From positions 1 through 37,268 of the IMG/VR virus record IMGVR_UViG_3300037861_000117: a stretch of 37,268 bases of DNA, one strand, 5' to 3'. Each line of letters begins with the position of its first letter. Position 1 is the stretch's first letter. This DNA comes from a virus. This document shows positions 29,071-37,268 of this stretch, piece after piece. A program made the position numbers and the translations under genes. The notes under the pieces were generated by a model. That model did no database searches. It saw nothing but the letters and a program-made list of their open reading frames with translations, and was not told the origin of the DNA.

Positions 29071-29658
29071 TTACATAGTTCCTATTAATGTGTTCGAGCT
29101 ATTAGCCCATGCGGCTTGAAAGCTACCACCTGCGACAGTGGTGTAATGAATCCTGCATTTAATATAATTGACAAACGCATCAGGTGTTGTACCCGAACAA
29201 TCAGCCGCCAGCGCAATGCCAAACCCCGATGAGGTTATGTCGGTGTCAGCCCACGTTTCTTCCCAGAGATTGGTTGCGTCTCCTTCGGTGATAGTTTCCA
29301 CAGCATCATCCCACTCCGTAGTATTCATGGTGCTGACATTGGAAGAACTTATCACCCCGCCCTTAATCGCCCGCATACGGTTGGTGCTTATGTTATCAGT
29401 ATTACCGCCTTCTTCCCGCTGATATTCCACTTCTATCCCATCAATCGTGGAACCGGACGGAATATCCCCCGTAGTAAAGCCGAAATTACTACCCTTCAGA
29501 TAGGCCGACTGGTCTCCCGATCCAGTACTAATAGCATAGACAGCTACCGCCGCATCATCTGCCGCGATGTTGGCATGATCTTCCCAATCAGCAGCATTAC
29601 CGCCTGATATGGTTTCGCTGGCCGTGGTGCCGGGGAATTTATAAGAAGTAGTGGCCAT
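29071..29658 (-). CDS. Structural protein with beta-sandwich fold (195 aa)
   Basis: Starts at the TAATG overlap at 29658. The pattern (IPSGSTIDGIEVEYQREEG, then FGIALAADCS and VNYIKCRIHYTT) is typical of a phage virion family in which strands alternate with W-x-D turns; such proteins occur in the tail region of marine and soil phages. No catalytic motif is present. The call as a tail or surface structural protein is by pattern and place. Confidence 0.58.
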   Translation of the reverse strand: MATTSYKFPGTTASETISGGNAADWEDHANIAADDAAVAVYAISTGSGDQSAYLKGSNFGFTTGDIPSGSTIDGIEVEYQREEGGNTDNISTNRMRAIKGGVISSSNVSTMNTTEWDDAVETITEGDATNLWEETWADTDITSSGFGIALAADCSGTTPDAFVNYIKCRIHYTTVAGGSFQAAWANSSNTLIGTM

Positions 29659-30038
29659 TACTTACCAACCCGTAGCTCAATAATCTTGCCTTCATAGTCA
29701 TAACTAGGCTTGCGTGGCATCATCATCACCTCGATCATTCTATTTGCAGTCTCGGTGTTTTTCTTCACAGCCACGGTGTTCTCACGGATTGCCTTGCCGA
29801 TAAAATCTAGCTCTTGCTTATAGTTCGGAACATTAATAACCGGTGCGTTATTTGGCTTGTTTACTAATGCCTGCAATATAGCGACTAACTGCTTGTCATC
29901 TTCTTTGGATTCCTTGCCTAAATACTGCAAGATTGCCGATTCTAATACAGGGTCAAGCGCCAAAGCAAGCGCCTCACCAGATTCACGGCGCTTCTTTAGA
30001 TCGTCAAGAGCTTTGGTTTGCGCGGCGTTCAGTTTCAT
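29658..30038 (-). CDS. Helical virion protein (126 aa) next to the lysozyme-bearing ejection protein
   Basis: Overlaps the ejection protein stop by ATGA. It is Lys/Glu/Ala-rich and largely helical (AAQTKALDDLKKRRESGEAL at the start, then AIRENTVAVKKNTETANRMI near the C-terminus), with a coiled-coil-like ending. No family is recognised. Its place in the middle of the ejection block suggests a structural or chaperone role. Confidence 0.55.
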   Translation of the reverse strand: MKLNAAQTKALDDLKKRRESGEALALALDPVLESAILQYLGKESKEDDKQLVAILQALVNKPNNAPVINVPNYKQELDFIGKAIRENTVAVKKNTETANRMIEVMMMPRKPSYDYEGKIIELRVGK

Positions 30039-32605
30039 AATAGCCCCATGCTTTTGAGATAAGTTTGCTCATATGGCGATAAGTCTTGCGTGGTGCTTTT
30101 CTCATCCAGCAACGCCGTCACTACCTTCTGCGCCCTATCTTTAAATTTCTTACCATATTCAGATGTACGAATAGATTCCACTATAGCATTTTTATTTCCC
30201 TTGCGTAATGCTGCTTTGAGTTTCTTAAACTTTTGCAAATTAGGCAACCCCATTTGATACGACATATCCATTAAAGCCGATTGCTGTGCCGGTGACAGAT
30301 CGTCAAATTCAGGATAGTAGGCTTTTGCATCATTCTGCGCTATCTTGTAGCTGGCTTGGAACAGCTTTAGCGCCTCATCCTGTGACAGCGCCTCTCTACC
30401 TTGCTTAACGGCGGCCATATCCTTATCTAGCCCCGCGTCTCGCCACACCTTAGACGCAATACCGGAGTTGAAGTTAAAGCCATAGCCCACGGTTGGATTG
30501 CCCTCTGTGTCGCGGTATGTGGATAAGCGTATGCCCTCGTTTTGCTGGGTCATGGAAGCGCCGGGGGGGAGTGAGGTTGCGGGTTGCGTGGCTTTGCGTC
30601 GTTCAATCTCTTTGAGTATCATTTCACGATTAATTTTAGGGGTTGGTGCTGGCGGTTTGGCGATCGGCGTTATAGGTAACTTCGCCTTTGTGCCTAACGA
30701 CGATTCCGCCGACAATATAGTTGCGGGGGCTAGCTTCTGCGATACACTAGAAACCTCTGCAATACGGTTTGCAATGGCCTCGTAAGCCGCTGGTGATCCG
30801 GGCTTAGTTGCTACAAGTTTTTTAATAAAGTCATCATTGCCCCTGCCTATAAATAGATTAGCTAGCTCTGCATTGCGCTTTTCAAGTAATTTATTCGATA
30901 CCCAGTTTAGAGAATCAATCGCTTTATCAGTGGCTCTTAATGTGGATGATCCCCTAACATCAGGCAATGGCACAAGCTCATCACGCAGCATTTGATTTGC
31001 CGCCTGATTTGATGCTGTAGGGCTTCCCCCCTTTAATCTTGACGCTTTCTGCAAATCACCAAAGAATCGTTCTTTTGCGGCTATCTGATCCTTTGTCAGC
31101 ATAGCATTGAATCTGGCCTCTTTTGTCACGCTACCCGCTATGCCTTTTGAAGATAGCTTATTAAGCATCTTAGCTGGGCTATAATTAACACCCCGCGCTA
31201 TATCATCTAAATAACTAGCCGCCAGAGACGACCACCCATCAGGATCAATCTTGCCGACAGTGCGCCTAGCATAACGAATCTCTTGCTCTGAAAATTTACT
31301 AAGCTTGTCAGCAGCTTTGCCGTAATCCTTAGCCTTGAGGCTTTCCATCACACCTACAACACTCTCATTAAGCTTGTCAACGCGAGGGCTATTAGATGCA
31401 AAGACCTGATTGGCCTGCTTGAAGGCGGGGGATGCGTCCTCTATAATATTATTAAGCTGCTTTTGCGCGTCTTTTATTAATCTGGCTTTGTTCTTTTCCC
31501 CGCCCCTTAAAGCGGCTTGCTGCGCATCGTATAGTTTAATCTTTGCTACATGATAACCCTCAATACTATCAACACCCTTATTACCCAGTGCTGATTTATA
31601 AACGGGGTCTTTCATGATATTGTTAAGCGCATCATCTATAATAGGATTGACCCTAGCTGCCTGAATAGCGTCATCACCAATGTTATTCTTATAGGCGGCC
31701 TCATAAAATGGCTTAGACAGAGTCCTACGCAACTCAACGGCTTTATCAATGACCTTACCTGCGGCCTTCGATACCTTTTTACCAGCCGCCTGTGGTGCCG
31801 TTACCTTGCCGATCTGCTTAGTGGTGGCCTTTAATGCTGCTGGGATATTCTCCATTTGGCGCTTGGTGGTAAACTCACTAAGTATCTCGCCAGCCTTGCC
31901 GGGATTCTCTCTTAACTGTTTCTCTAGTGTGAGTAGCGTCTTTTGCTCTGTAGATTCTGGCAATGTAAGTCTAACGCCACCGCTCCCCTTGCCGCCAGCG
32001 CCTTTTACTGCAACTACTATCTCATCGTGAGTCATGCCTTTTGATAGTAATTTCTTATAAATGAGCTTCTCGGCACGGCTCATAAGATTATTGTTGATTC
32101 TGCCACCTGCGCTGCCCGTCTGATCCATAGCAAAAGCCCGAATGGTAGGATTGCTGGCTAATTTCTGCACCAGATTGACACCTGTCTGGCCTATCTTCTG
32201 ATAAACAGCAGGCGTTAAAAACGATAGCCCCAGATCAGTGATTAAATCTGAGCCTTGCTCCCATATATCACGGGGCTGATATTCGTTATCTGTGGCCGCA
32301 TCAAAAGCATCTTTAGCTCTCTCCATAAAATAAGGCGCTTCATGCGCGGATTTTGCCCAGTCGGCAATGCCCTCGGCACCCGAATATCTGGCTAATGGCT
32401 CAACAACATTCTGCATTAATGGATCAGTAACAATGCGAGGTGTATCGAGTATTGCTGGTGCAACTGTAGCAGCAGATCTTGCGAATCTAGCCGCGCCTCT
32501 ACTTAAATCATCTATCGTTAAATCTAAGGGTGATGATTCCACGGAGGCGGGTGCGAGCGCTTGGCGGCGATTAATCTCGGCTAATATGGCTTCTCTGCTG
32601 GGCAT
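30035..32605 (-). CDS. Ejection protein with C-terminal T4-type lysozyme domain
   Basis: An 856-residue protein coupled at TAATG. Residues about 1-650 are helical and Ala/Lys-rich, as in internal virion proteins that form the trans-envelope channel. Residues about 685-830 are a GH24 (T4-type) lysozyme: Glu690, Asp699 and Thr705 stand in EGIRL, RDTEG and NPTVGYG with the 9- and 6-residue spacing of T4 lysozyme (11, 20, 26). A REAILAEINRRQA motif at residues 4-16 recurs as REMILKEIERRKA at 660-672, just before the lysozyme. It probably cuts the host wall from the virion during DNA entry. Confidence 0.82.
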   Translation of the reverse strand: MPSREAILAEINRRQALAPASVESSPLDLTIDDLSRGAARFARSAATVAPAILDTPRIVTDPLMQNVVEPLARYSGAEGIADWAKSAHEAPYFMERAKDAFDAATDNEYQPRDIWEQGSDLITDLGLSFLTPAVYQKIGQTGVNLVQKLASNPTIRAFAMDQTGSAGGRINNNLMSRAEKLIYKKLLSKGMTHDEIVVAVKGAGGKGSGGVRLTLPESTEQKTLLTLEKQLRENPGKAGEILSEFTTKRQMENIPAALKATTKQIGKVTAPQAAGKKVSKAAGKVIDKAVELRRTLSKPFYEAAYKNNIGDDAIQAARVNPIIDDALNNIMKDPVYKSALGNKGVDSIEGYHVAKIKLYDAQQAALRGGEKNKARLIKDAQKQLNNIIEDASPAFKQANQVFASNSPRVDKLNESVVGVMESLKAKDYGKAADKLSKFSEQEIRYARRTVGKIDPDGWSSLAASYLDDIARGVNYSPAKMLNKLSSKGIAGSVTKEARFNAMLTKDQIAAKERFFGDLQKASRLKGGSPTASNQAANQMLRDELVPLPDVRGSSTLRATDKAIDSLNWVSNKLLEKRNAELANLFIGRGNDDFIKKLVATKPGSPAAYEAIANRIAEVSSVSQKLAPATILSAESSLGTKAKLPITPIAKPPAPTPKINREMILKEIERRKATQPATSLPPGASMTQQNEGIRLSTYRDTEGNPTVGYGFNFNSGIASKVWRDAGLDKDMAAVKQGREALSQDEALKLFQASYKIAQNDAKAYYPEFDDLSPAQQSALMDMSYQMGLPNLQKFKKLKAALRKGNKNAIVESIRTSEYGKKFKDRAQKVVTALLDEKSTTQDLSPYEQTYLKSMGLL

Positions 32606-33570
32606 TATTGGGCGCTCTCTAGCATGGCATTTAACTCATCAAGGCTGTAACCTGACAAATCTTCTGTGGGATCGGCATCTAGGGGTAAAATCTCTATTGA
32701 TTCGCCTAAAATACCAGCCGCTTTAACCATGCCTTTTTCCGCTTCTTTGCGGCTTTGACGCTTTTGCATAACTGTTTTATCAGAATCACCGGGAATCGGA
32801 AAATACTTCTTATATTCACTAGCCATCTCATCCACACTAATAGCCGCTCCGGATTCTTTGCGAAGGTTAGCGGTTAACCAGTCATCAGCAGCTTGTTTAG
32901 CCGCCTGATACTTAGGAGAAATTAAGTAATTACCCACTAGCGGGACACTCCCTGCGAGAGCTTCTCCGCCTCCACGCAGCTCCTTATCAACATCTTTCGG
33001 AAGATTAGCTCCAGCGGCCACCATTCTTTTCGCGAAAGTGTAAGCATCAGACTGAGCGCTCGTTGGCGATCTACGTTCTTTCTCTAACTGTATGCCCTGC
33101 TTAATTTCCTCCTTAGTAACAAAATCTTCAATCTCTTCACTGCGTTCCATCTCGGCTATCATGGCTTTTCCCATGCCTGCCAGCGCTGGGTTGTCACTTT
33201 CAGCAGCCATATAAGCCTGATCTATTGTCATGTCACCGCCGCCTTGTGCGCCACCACCAAGTAGGGACGCAATAGCGCCTTCCTTGTCGGCTAACCGCTG
33301 CTCTTTCTTCATTTGCAGCATAAACTTTGCGCTCTCTGGTTTGAGCCTAAAAAGCTGCATCACCTCTTGCGGCGTAGGATCGCGATCACCTATCTGGCCT
33401 AATATGGCAGATATTTGTTGATCCACGGCCTGATTCTTCCGCTCAGCAACCAACGGCTGAACATGCTTCTCAACCGCCATAGGGTCATAGCCCATCGCCT
33501 GCAAACGTGAGCGCTGGATATTAGGGTTGCTTTGTAATCCCTCTGCGAATCTCGATAATCCTTCAAACAT
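32605..33570 (-). CDS. Ejection/internal virion protein (321 aa)
   Basis: Helical and charged throughout, with long stretches of Glu/Lys/Gln (about 40-150), Gly-rich turns (LLGGGAQGGGD) and an acidic C-terminus (DPTEDLSGYSLDELNAMLES). It is coupled to the lysozyme-bearing protein and preceded by another large protein, as the ejection trio of P22-like and T7-like phages is. No catalytic motif is seen. Role inferred from position and composition. Confidence 0.65.
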   Translation of the reverse strand: MFEGLSRFAEGLQSNPNIQRSRLQAMGYDPMAVEKHVQPLVAERKNQAVDQQISAILGQIGDRDPTPQEVMQLFRLKPESAKFMLQMKKEQRLADKEGAIASLLGGGAQGGGDMTIDQAYMAAESDNPALAGMGKAMIAEMERSEEIEDFVTKEEIKQGIQLEKERRSPTSAQSDAYTFAKRMVAAGANLPKDVDKELRGGGEALAGSVPLVGNYLISPKYQAAKQAADDWLTANLRKESGAAISVDEMASEYKKYFPIPGDSDKTVMQKRQSRKEAEKGMVKAAGILGESIEILPLDADPTEDLSGYSLDELNAMLESAQ

Positions 33571-33572
33571 AT

Positions 33573-34760
33573 CTAAAACCTTATCTTGCCTAGTTCTTCT
33601 GCTGCACCTGCGACACCCGTTGCAATCTGGCCAAAGCGATCAACGGGCGGTGTGGTGTAGTTTGCCCCCCGCCCGATAACACCCGGCGTTGCTTCTAATG
33701 CCGTTGCAGTCTGTGCGTTGCTAAACCGCGTAGGCTCTGACATATTTGCAAAGGTCTGATCGGCTAGGTTCTGATTATAGCCGCGTATTGCTGTGCCCGC
33801 TAGTCCTTGGTTCTGAATGGCGGATGTTGCCTGATTAAAGCCAGAGTTAGCAATGCTTTGCGCTTGTCCGGCCGCATTGACGAACTGGCCGCCCATACCA
33901 CCCATGATATTTCCGCCTTGCAACTGATTGCCGCGTTGTTTGAATAGCGCTTCTAATGCGGTGTTAAATCCTGCCTGATTGCCTTGGGCTGTAATGTCGC
34001 CTGTGGTTTGTATCTGCTCTCTATCAATATCACCCATACGTTGAGCGCCGTATAAATCACCAAATGACGCATTGCCTCGGTTACTGGATTGTGACCTCAG
34101 CAGATTAGCGCGCATCTCTTGTGCTTGCTCGTTAAGCCGATCAACGCTGCGTTCTGTGACTTGCTCGTTATATGGATTTGAATATTGATCGAACTCGCCT
34201 TGGTCGAAGCCTTGCGTGCCAGAGCGTATCATGCCCGCCGCTTCATCTGAGAATCCACCAAAGCGATCAAGGAATTGCGTGGTACGCGGGTCAATGCCTG
34301 CTTGTCGTAATACCGCAGGGTTGCCACTGCCTAATGATGTAAGTGCTTCCTTCTCAAAGCGGTGCAATGGTTCGGCTGTGGCTGGCACTACGCCCGTCTG
34401 ATCGGTCAATGCTGCGTTATTGCCTGCCTTAGCTTGCTGCACTGCGGCCATATATGCGGCCTTGGCTTGTGGGTTGCTGTCAATAAACGACTGAGCAGTG
34501 CCGCCTGTTGCGTTGCCCTGATAGCCATAGTCATCTAGAATATCTGTGACGCGGGTGGGTGTGAATAGATTGCCATTGCCGCCGCCTCCGCCCTGTGGGG
34601 GTTGAGTGTTGCCGCCAGTGCCATTGAGCGTGCCTAAAATCTGCTGCCCGATTGCTTTGGCGTTAGGATTATTACCCATATTAAGCATAGGATCAGGAGG
34701 CATCCGCCCATTGTTCTGCGCTTGGTACTGTTTTATGTATCCCGGTGCGTAAGATGTCAT
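33573..34760 (-). CDS. Gln/Asn/Gly-rich ejection-type protein (395 aa)
   Basis: Rich in Asn, Gln, Gly and Ala, with a Gly-rich run (QPPQGGGGGNGN, about 55-66) and long low-charge helical tracts (AEPLHRFEKEALTSLGSG, then FDQYSNPYNEQVTERSVDRL). Such Gln/Asn-rich proteins are typical internal ejection proteins that must unfold through the portal. AAGGAT precedes the ATG. Placed between the two other putative ejection proteins. No enzymatic motif recognised. Confidence 0.65.
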   Translation of the reverse strand: MTSYAPGYIKQYQAQNNGRMPPDPMLNMGNNPNAKAIGQQILGTLNGTGGNTQPPQGGGGGNGNLFTPTRVTDILDDYGYQGNATGGTAQSFIDSNPQAKAAYMAAVQQAKAGNNAALTDQTGVVPATAEPLHRFEKEALTSLGSGNPAVLRQAGIDPRTTQFLDRFGGFSDEAAGMIRSGTQGFDQGEFDQYSNPYNEQVTERSVDRLNEQAQEMRANLLRSQSSNRGNASFGDLYGAQRMGDIDREQIQTTGDITAQGNQAGFNTALEALFKQRGNQLQGGNIMGGMGGQFVNAAGQAQSIANSGFNQATSAIQNQGLAGTAIRGYNQNLADQTFANMSEPTRFSNAQTATALEATPGVIGRGANYTTPPVDRFGQIATGVAGAAEELGKIRF

Positions 34761-34763
34761 TGT

Positions 34764-35723
34764 CTATCCTTTTAACCTCTTAACAGCGTTCATTCCGCTA
34801 GTTACATTCTCTAGGCTGCTAACAGCATCTGCTGCTTGCCATGGTAATCCGCCCATGCCAACGCCACCCGTAAATGCCGCCATGCCTATCGCGGGCAATA
34901 TCTTGCCTCCGAATACACTCCCTAGCGTCATGCGTTGCGGCCTAACCGTAACCGGGCGCATACCCGACTCAATGCCTGCATCTGTTTCATTGCGCTCAGC
35001 CATACGCGCCTGCATTTCTTCATCCGTCATTTGCACATGTGGCGAGCTTGCGGTTGATGTCGGGTCGCCTGCCAGCGTGCGCTTGCCTAATAGTCGTAAA
35101 ATAGCATCACGGTCAAACGTACCGGCGCCATAAGGGTTTTCATAATCTTGCGAGGCAGGCTCTAGCATACTTTGGAAATTTCCAGCACCCATTGCCTGAT
35201 TGCCAAACTGCATGTCGCGTTGAGTTTGTTTATTCCACCCCATCTTACCCATATCGGTATTAGCTAGGCGGTTAGCCTCAATCATACCCATCATCATCTC
35301 AGCATCAGCATAGCTTCCATCGGCCTGTTGCTGTGTCTCTATCGTCTGAGGCTGCCCAGCCGCTGATGCTGCATTGCGCTCATCCTCAATCTTTTGCAGG
35401 ATAGATACGGCGTGTGGTGCAAAGGTAGAGTCGGATTGTTCTTCTGTAGTCAGCCTGCGTGTTGGCTTAACGATAGGCTGCGTGTTGCTTTGTAGCCATG
35501 CCCGCATTTTATCCACATCCGCAATACCTTCCTCAAACGGACGGTATGCAAACTGCGGAGTCTGCGCGGCTTTGCGGTCTGCGCTACTGGTGAAGATACC
35601 TGAGAGTGATCCTGCTGCTGCCGCACCGCCCTCAAGCAAATTCCCCGCACCACTGATAAAGTCGTCAACCTGCCAAGGCATATACCCTGTAAGACTGCTT
35701 CCTAATTCTCCTAAAATACTCAT
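34764..35723 (-). CDS. Ejection-type virion protein (319 aa)
   Basis: Starts MSILGELGSSLTGYMPWQVD, with a Gly/Ala-rich hydrophobic N-terminus (GAGNLLEGGAAAAGSLSG) that could insert in a membrane. The middle is polar and helical; the C-terminus has a second Gly-rich stretch (PAIGMAAFTGGVGMGGLP). Membrane-compatible segments at both ends fit a protein ejected into the host envelope. It is four bases upstream of the next protein in the block. Function by context. Confidence 0.6.
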   Translation of the reverse strand: MSILGELGSSLTGYMPWQVDDFISGAGNLLEGGAAAAGSLSGIFTSSADRKAAQTPQFAYRPFEEGIADVDKMRAWLQSNTQPIVKPTRRLTTEEQSDSTFAPHAVSILQKIEDERNAASAAGQPQTIETQQQADGSYADAEMMMGMIEANRLANTDMGKMGWNKQTQRDMQFGNQAMGAGNFQSMLEPASQDYENPYGAGTFDRDAILRLLGKRTLAGDPTSTASSPHVQMTDEEMQARMAERNETDAGIESGMRPVTVRPQRMTLGSVFGGKILPAIGMAAFTGGVGMGGLPWQAADAVSSLENVTSGMNAVKRLKG

Positions 35724-35730
35724 ACCACCC

Positions 35731-36012
35731 TCACGGAAAAATTGCGTCTATAATAATACGCACCCATTGTAGTGTACCACTATTGCTTGTTAATTTATAG
35801 ACGTACTCGTTTGAAAAATCATAAACATAGTCGCCTTTGATGTCGCCATTAATTACATCGGTCTGCGCTGTGGGCACTGTTCGCACTCCTGTACGATCAC
35901 GGCCTTGCACTTTATTGCCCACCAGATGATCTACCACAGCAGCATCATTGCGCCGCTCGGTAATCACCGTGTCAATCGTGGTGCTTGCGCCAAACTGCCT
36001 AAATCCCGTCAT
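35731..36012 (-). CDS. Small neck/tail protein (93 aa)
   Basis: Coupled to the gp10-like gene by ATGA. The N-terminal half (FGASTTIDTVITERRNDAAVV) and the beta-type second half (KGDYVYDFSNEYVYKLTS) make a compact domain with no catalytic motif. Small proteins just after the P22 gp10 homologue often complete the tail hub. No family is recognised. Confidence 0.55.
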   Translation of the reverse strand: MTGFRQFGASTTIDTVITERRNDAAVVDHLVGNKVQGRDRTGVRTVPTAQTDVINGDIKGDYVYDFSNEYVYKLTSNSGTLQWVRIIIDAIFP

Positions 36013-37268
36013 TTGCGCCTCGTTCCACTGCGTTGCACTTCCATCTTTAATCCTGCCAGTGTAAAGTCACTGCTGCCGCTGAACTCTAAAGCAAATAACC
36101 GTCCTGCACCGCGCACCGTCATGAGCGTATCACTGGATGTTAGCGTGTAAGTGCCATAGTTAATATCTTCATCTTGCGGGTGTTCTCTGCCGTAGATTGT
36201 CACAGTCACCGAGTCGGATATAACCATGTCAGGATAAAGCGCGGTCATCTTAAAGCGCATACCTGCATCAAGATAGAAAAATGCAGTCTTTGCGCTCCAT
36301 GCAAAATCAACATCCTGCTGCGTGAATGATGCGTAGATCGTCTCATCGTTAACCGTGTAGAATTTCTGATCGACAACGCCCGGACGCTGGCCGCTGGTGC
36401 GTGATTGAGTGCCAGTAGTAAACGATGCACCATCTGGATTGAATATCACATAGGAGTCAGGATTAGTCTGGCCTGTCGATGGGTAATAATGCCACGCTTG
36501 GTTGTTCTTGTGATCGGCCATCATGAATGAAGTCCACACCGCGTTATGATTCAGCCTGTCGCGGATATACTCGCCATTTTGCCTGTTGATAATGGTTTGA
36601 ACCGCGCCACCGTCACAGAAATAATAGTTGCCGTCTTGCGCGTACCACATAACACCATCGTTAATGCGGCAGAAAGCACCCGGCGCAATGATCGGATAAC
36701 CATCGCCAAGCTCCACTAAATCCCACACGCCGCCAATGAGGCGCAATAGCATAGGCTTAGGTGCAAACACGATAGCCGACTTCTCGCCAAATGGTGCAAC
36801 GGATAGCAGGCGTGTCGAGCGCTGCACCGGAATCACATCACCAAATGCAGTGGTTGATGGTACGGTTGGGAATGTAGCGCCGCCTGTGCTGGGGTCAGTC
36901 AGGCCGATAACGATATCGGTGCCACATAGCGCAACGATCTGATTCGCCACCACTGCAACCCAATTGCAGTTAGTCGGCGCGTTGGGGAATATATTGGAAT
37001 CAAGTGTGGTGGGTGCCGTGTCTTTATCACCATCCCAGATGTAAATGCGCTGCCCGTCACCTGTGGAGTAGTCACCCGGACACATTACGAACTGATTGCC
37101 GAAGTTGTCAAAGCTCCATATGCGCGGATAACTTGGCGTGGTGGTAGATTGTCTGTCCGTTCCCGCGAGTCCCGCACCGGCCAGCCCCGCACCACAGCCT
37201 GATAGGAATGTTTGGTTCTCATCGCCCGCTGCAACGCCTGTGAAGATAGACACAGCCGAGCCGCCACC
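36009..37268 (-). CDS. P22 gp10-like DNA-stabilisation/tail hub protein, 5'-truncated
   Basis: The frame is open to the right edge; the first codons and any N-terminal part are outside the window, so the first methionine-like codon (a GTG) is not taken as the true start. The visible part begins with a Gly/Ala segment (GCGAGLAGAGLAG), then RIWSFDNFGNQFVMCPG and IYIWDGD. That pair recurs in P22 gp10-type packaged-DNA stabilisation proteins, which sit under the adaptor and plug the head. The C-terminal beta-rich part (TVTIYGREHPQDEDINYGTY) fits. At least 420 residues. Confidence 0.8.
   Translation of the reverse strand, partial: GGGSAVSIFTGVAAGDENQTFLSGCGAGLAGAGLAGTDRQSTTTPSYPRIWSFDNFGNQFVMCPGDYSTGDGQRIYIWDGDKDTAPTTLDSNIFPNAPTNCNWVAVVANQIVALCGTDIVIGLTDPSTGGATFPTVPSTTAFGDVIPVQRSTRLLSVAPFGEKSAIVFAPKPMLLRLIGGVWDLVELGDGYPIIAPGAFCRINDGVMWYAQDGNYYFCDGGAVQTIINRQNGEYIRDRLNHNAVWTSFMMADHKNNQAWHYYPSTGQTNPDSYVIFNPDGASFTTGTQSRTSGQRPGVVDQKFYTVNDETIYASFTQQDVDFAWSAKTAFFYLDAGMRFKMTALYPDMVISDSVTVTIYGREHPQDEDINYGTYTLTSSDTLMTVRGAGRLFALEFSGSSDFTLAGLKMEVQRSGTRRK

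Noticed and set aside
1-37268. Integrase, attachment site, tRNA genes
   Set aside because: No frame has tyrosine or serine recombinase motifs, no cloverleaf was recognised by eye, and no att-like duplication was seen; the window is incomplete, so absence from the phage is not proven.

Overview
This window is most of a tailed bacteriophage genome. The structural genes fit a short-tailed (podovirus, P22-like) virion: a portal of about 713 residues, a large terminase with ATPase and nuclease motifs, an acidic scaffold, an HK97-fold-type coat protein, a head-to-tail adaptor, a P22 gp10-like stabilisation/hub protein and a set of large ejection-type proteins. There is no tail tube, sheath or tape measure. 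A Gram-negative host is indicated by the Rz/Rz1 spanin pair. A Ros/MucR-type zinc finger hints weakly at an alphaproteobacterial host. No integrase, tRNA or CRISPR array was seen.

Layout. The late genes are on the minus strand and occupy both ends of the window. From 9015 down to 1 they run: double-HTH protein, two small proteins, terS, terL, a HeH/LEM-like protein, portal, scaffold, coat, a decoration-like protein, adaptor, a small structural protein, and a LamG-type protein cut off at position 1. From 37268 down to 23539 they continue: gp10-like protein (cut at its 5' end), ejection proteins including an 856-residue one ending in a T4-type lysozyme domain, small tail proteins, an SGNH-hydrolase tailspike/fibre, and a lysis cassette (membrane proteins, M15 endolysin, holin, Rz with nested Rz1). 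The two halves would join through a short missing segment if the genome is circularly permuted. The early genes are on the plus strand from 9616 to 23587, interrupted by a three-gene minus-strand cluster at 18901-19635 (VRR-NUC nuclease, small XRE repressor/Cro-like protein, unknown protein).

How the genes work together. Replication and recombination are served by a TOPRIM-DUF3987 primase-helicase, a Sak4-like RecA-fold annealase, a C-tail-bearing SSB-like protein, a PolB-type 3'-5' exonuclease, an SF2 helicase and a VRR-NUC nuclease. There is no DNA polymerase gene, so host polymerase is probably used. Three early plus-strand promoters share the palindrome TTTRCAnnCTGTAAA over their -35 box. 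The one at 19664 also covers the -35 of a divergent, apparently leaderless promoter for the XRE-containing cluster, which gives a lambda-like switch layout. The right early region is a densely overlapping run of very small genes, several below 60 codons.

The most unusual element is a duplicated two-gene module at 14416-15070 and 21158-21791. A DUF6948-like gene overlaps the start of a gene made almost only of 40-41 Gly-X dipeptides, encoded by a (GGC NNT)n hexamer array. A second repeat protein, built on a 12-bp unit with an [A/D]AA[R/W/G] pattern, follows the second copy. The 600-bp region 9016-9615 between the late and early operons holds a late-leader terminator, a 12-bp inverted repeat, direct repeats and AT-rich iteron-like motifs. 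It is the best candidate for the main regulatory region and replication origin.
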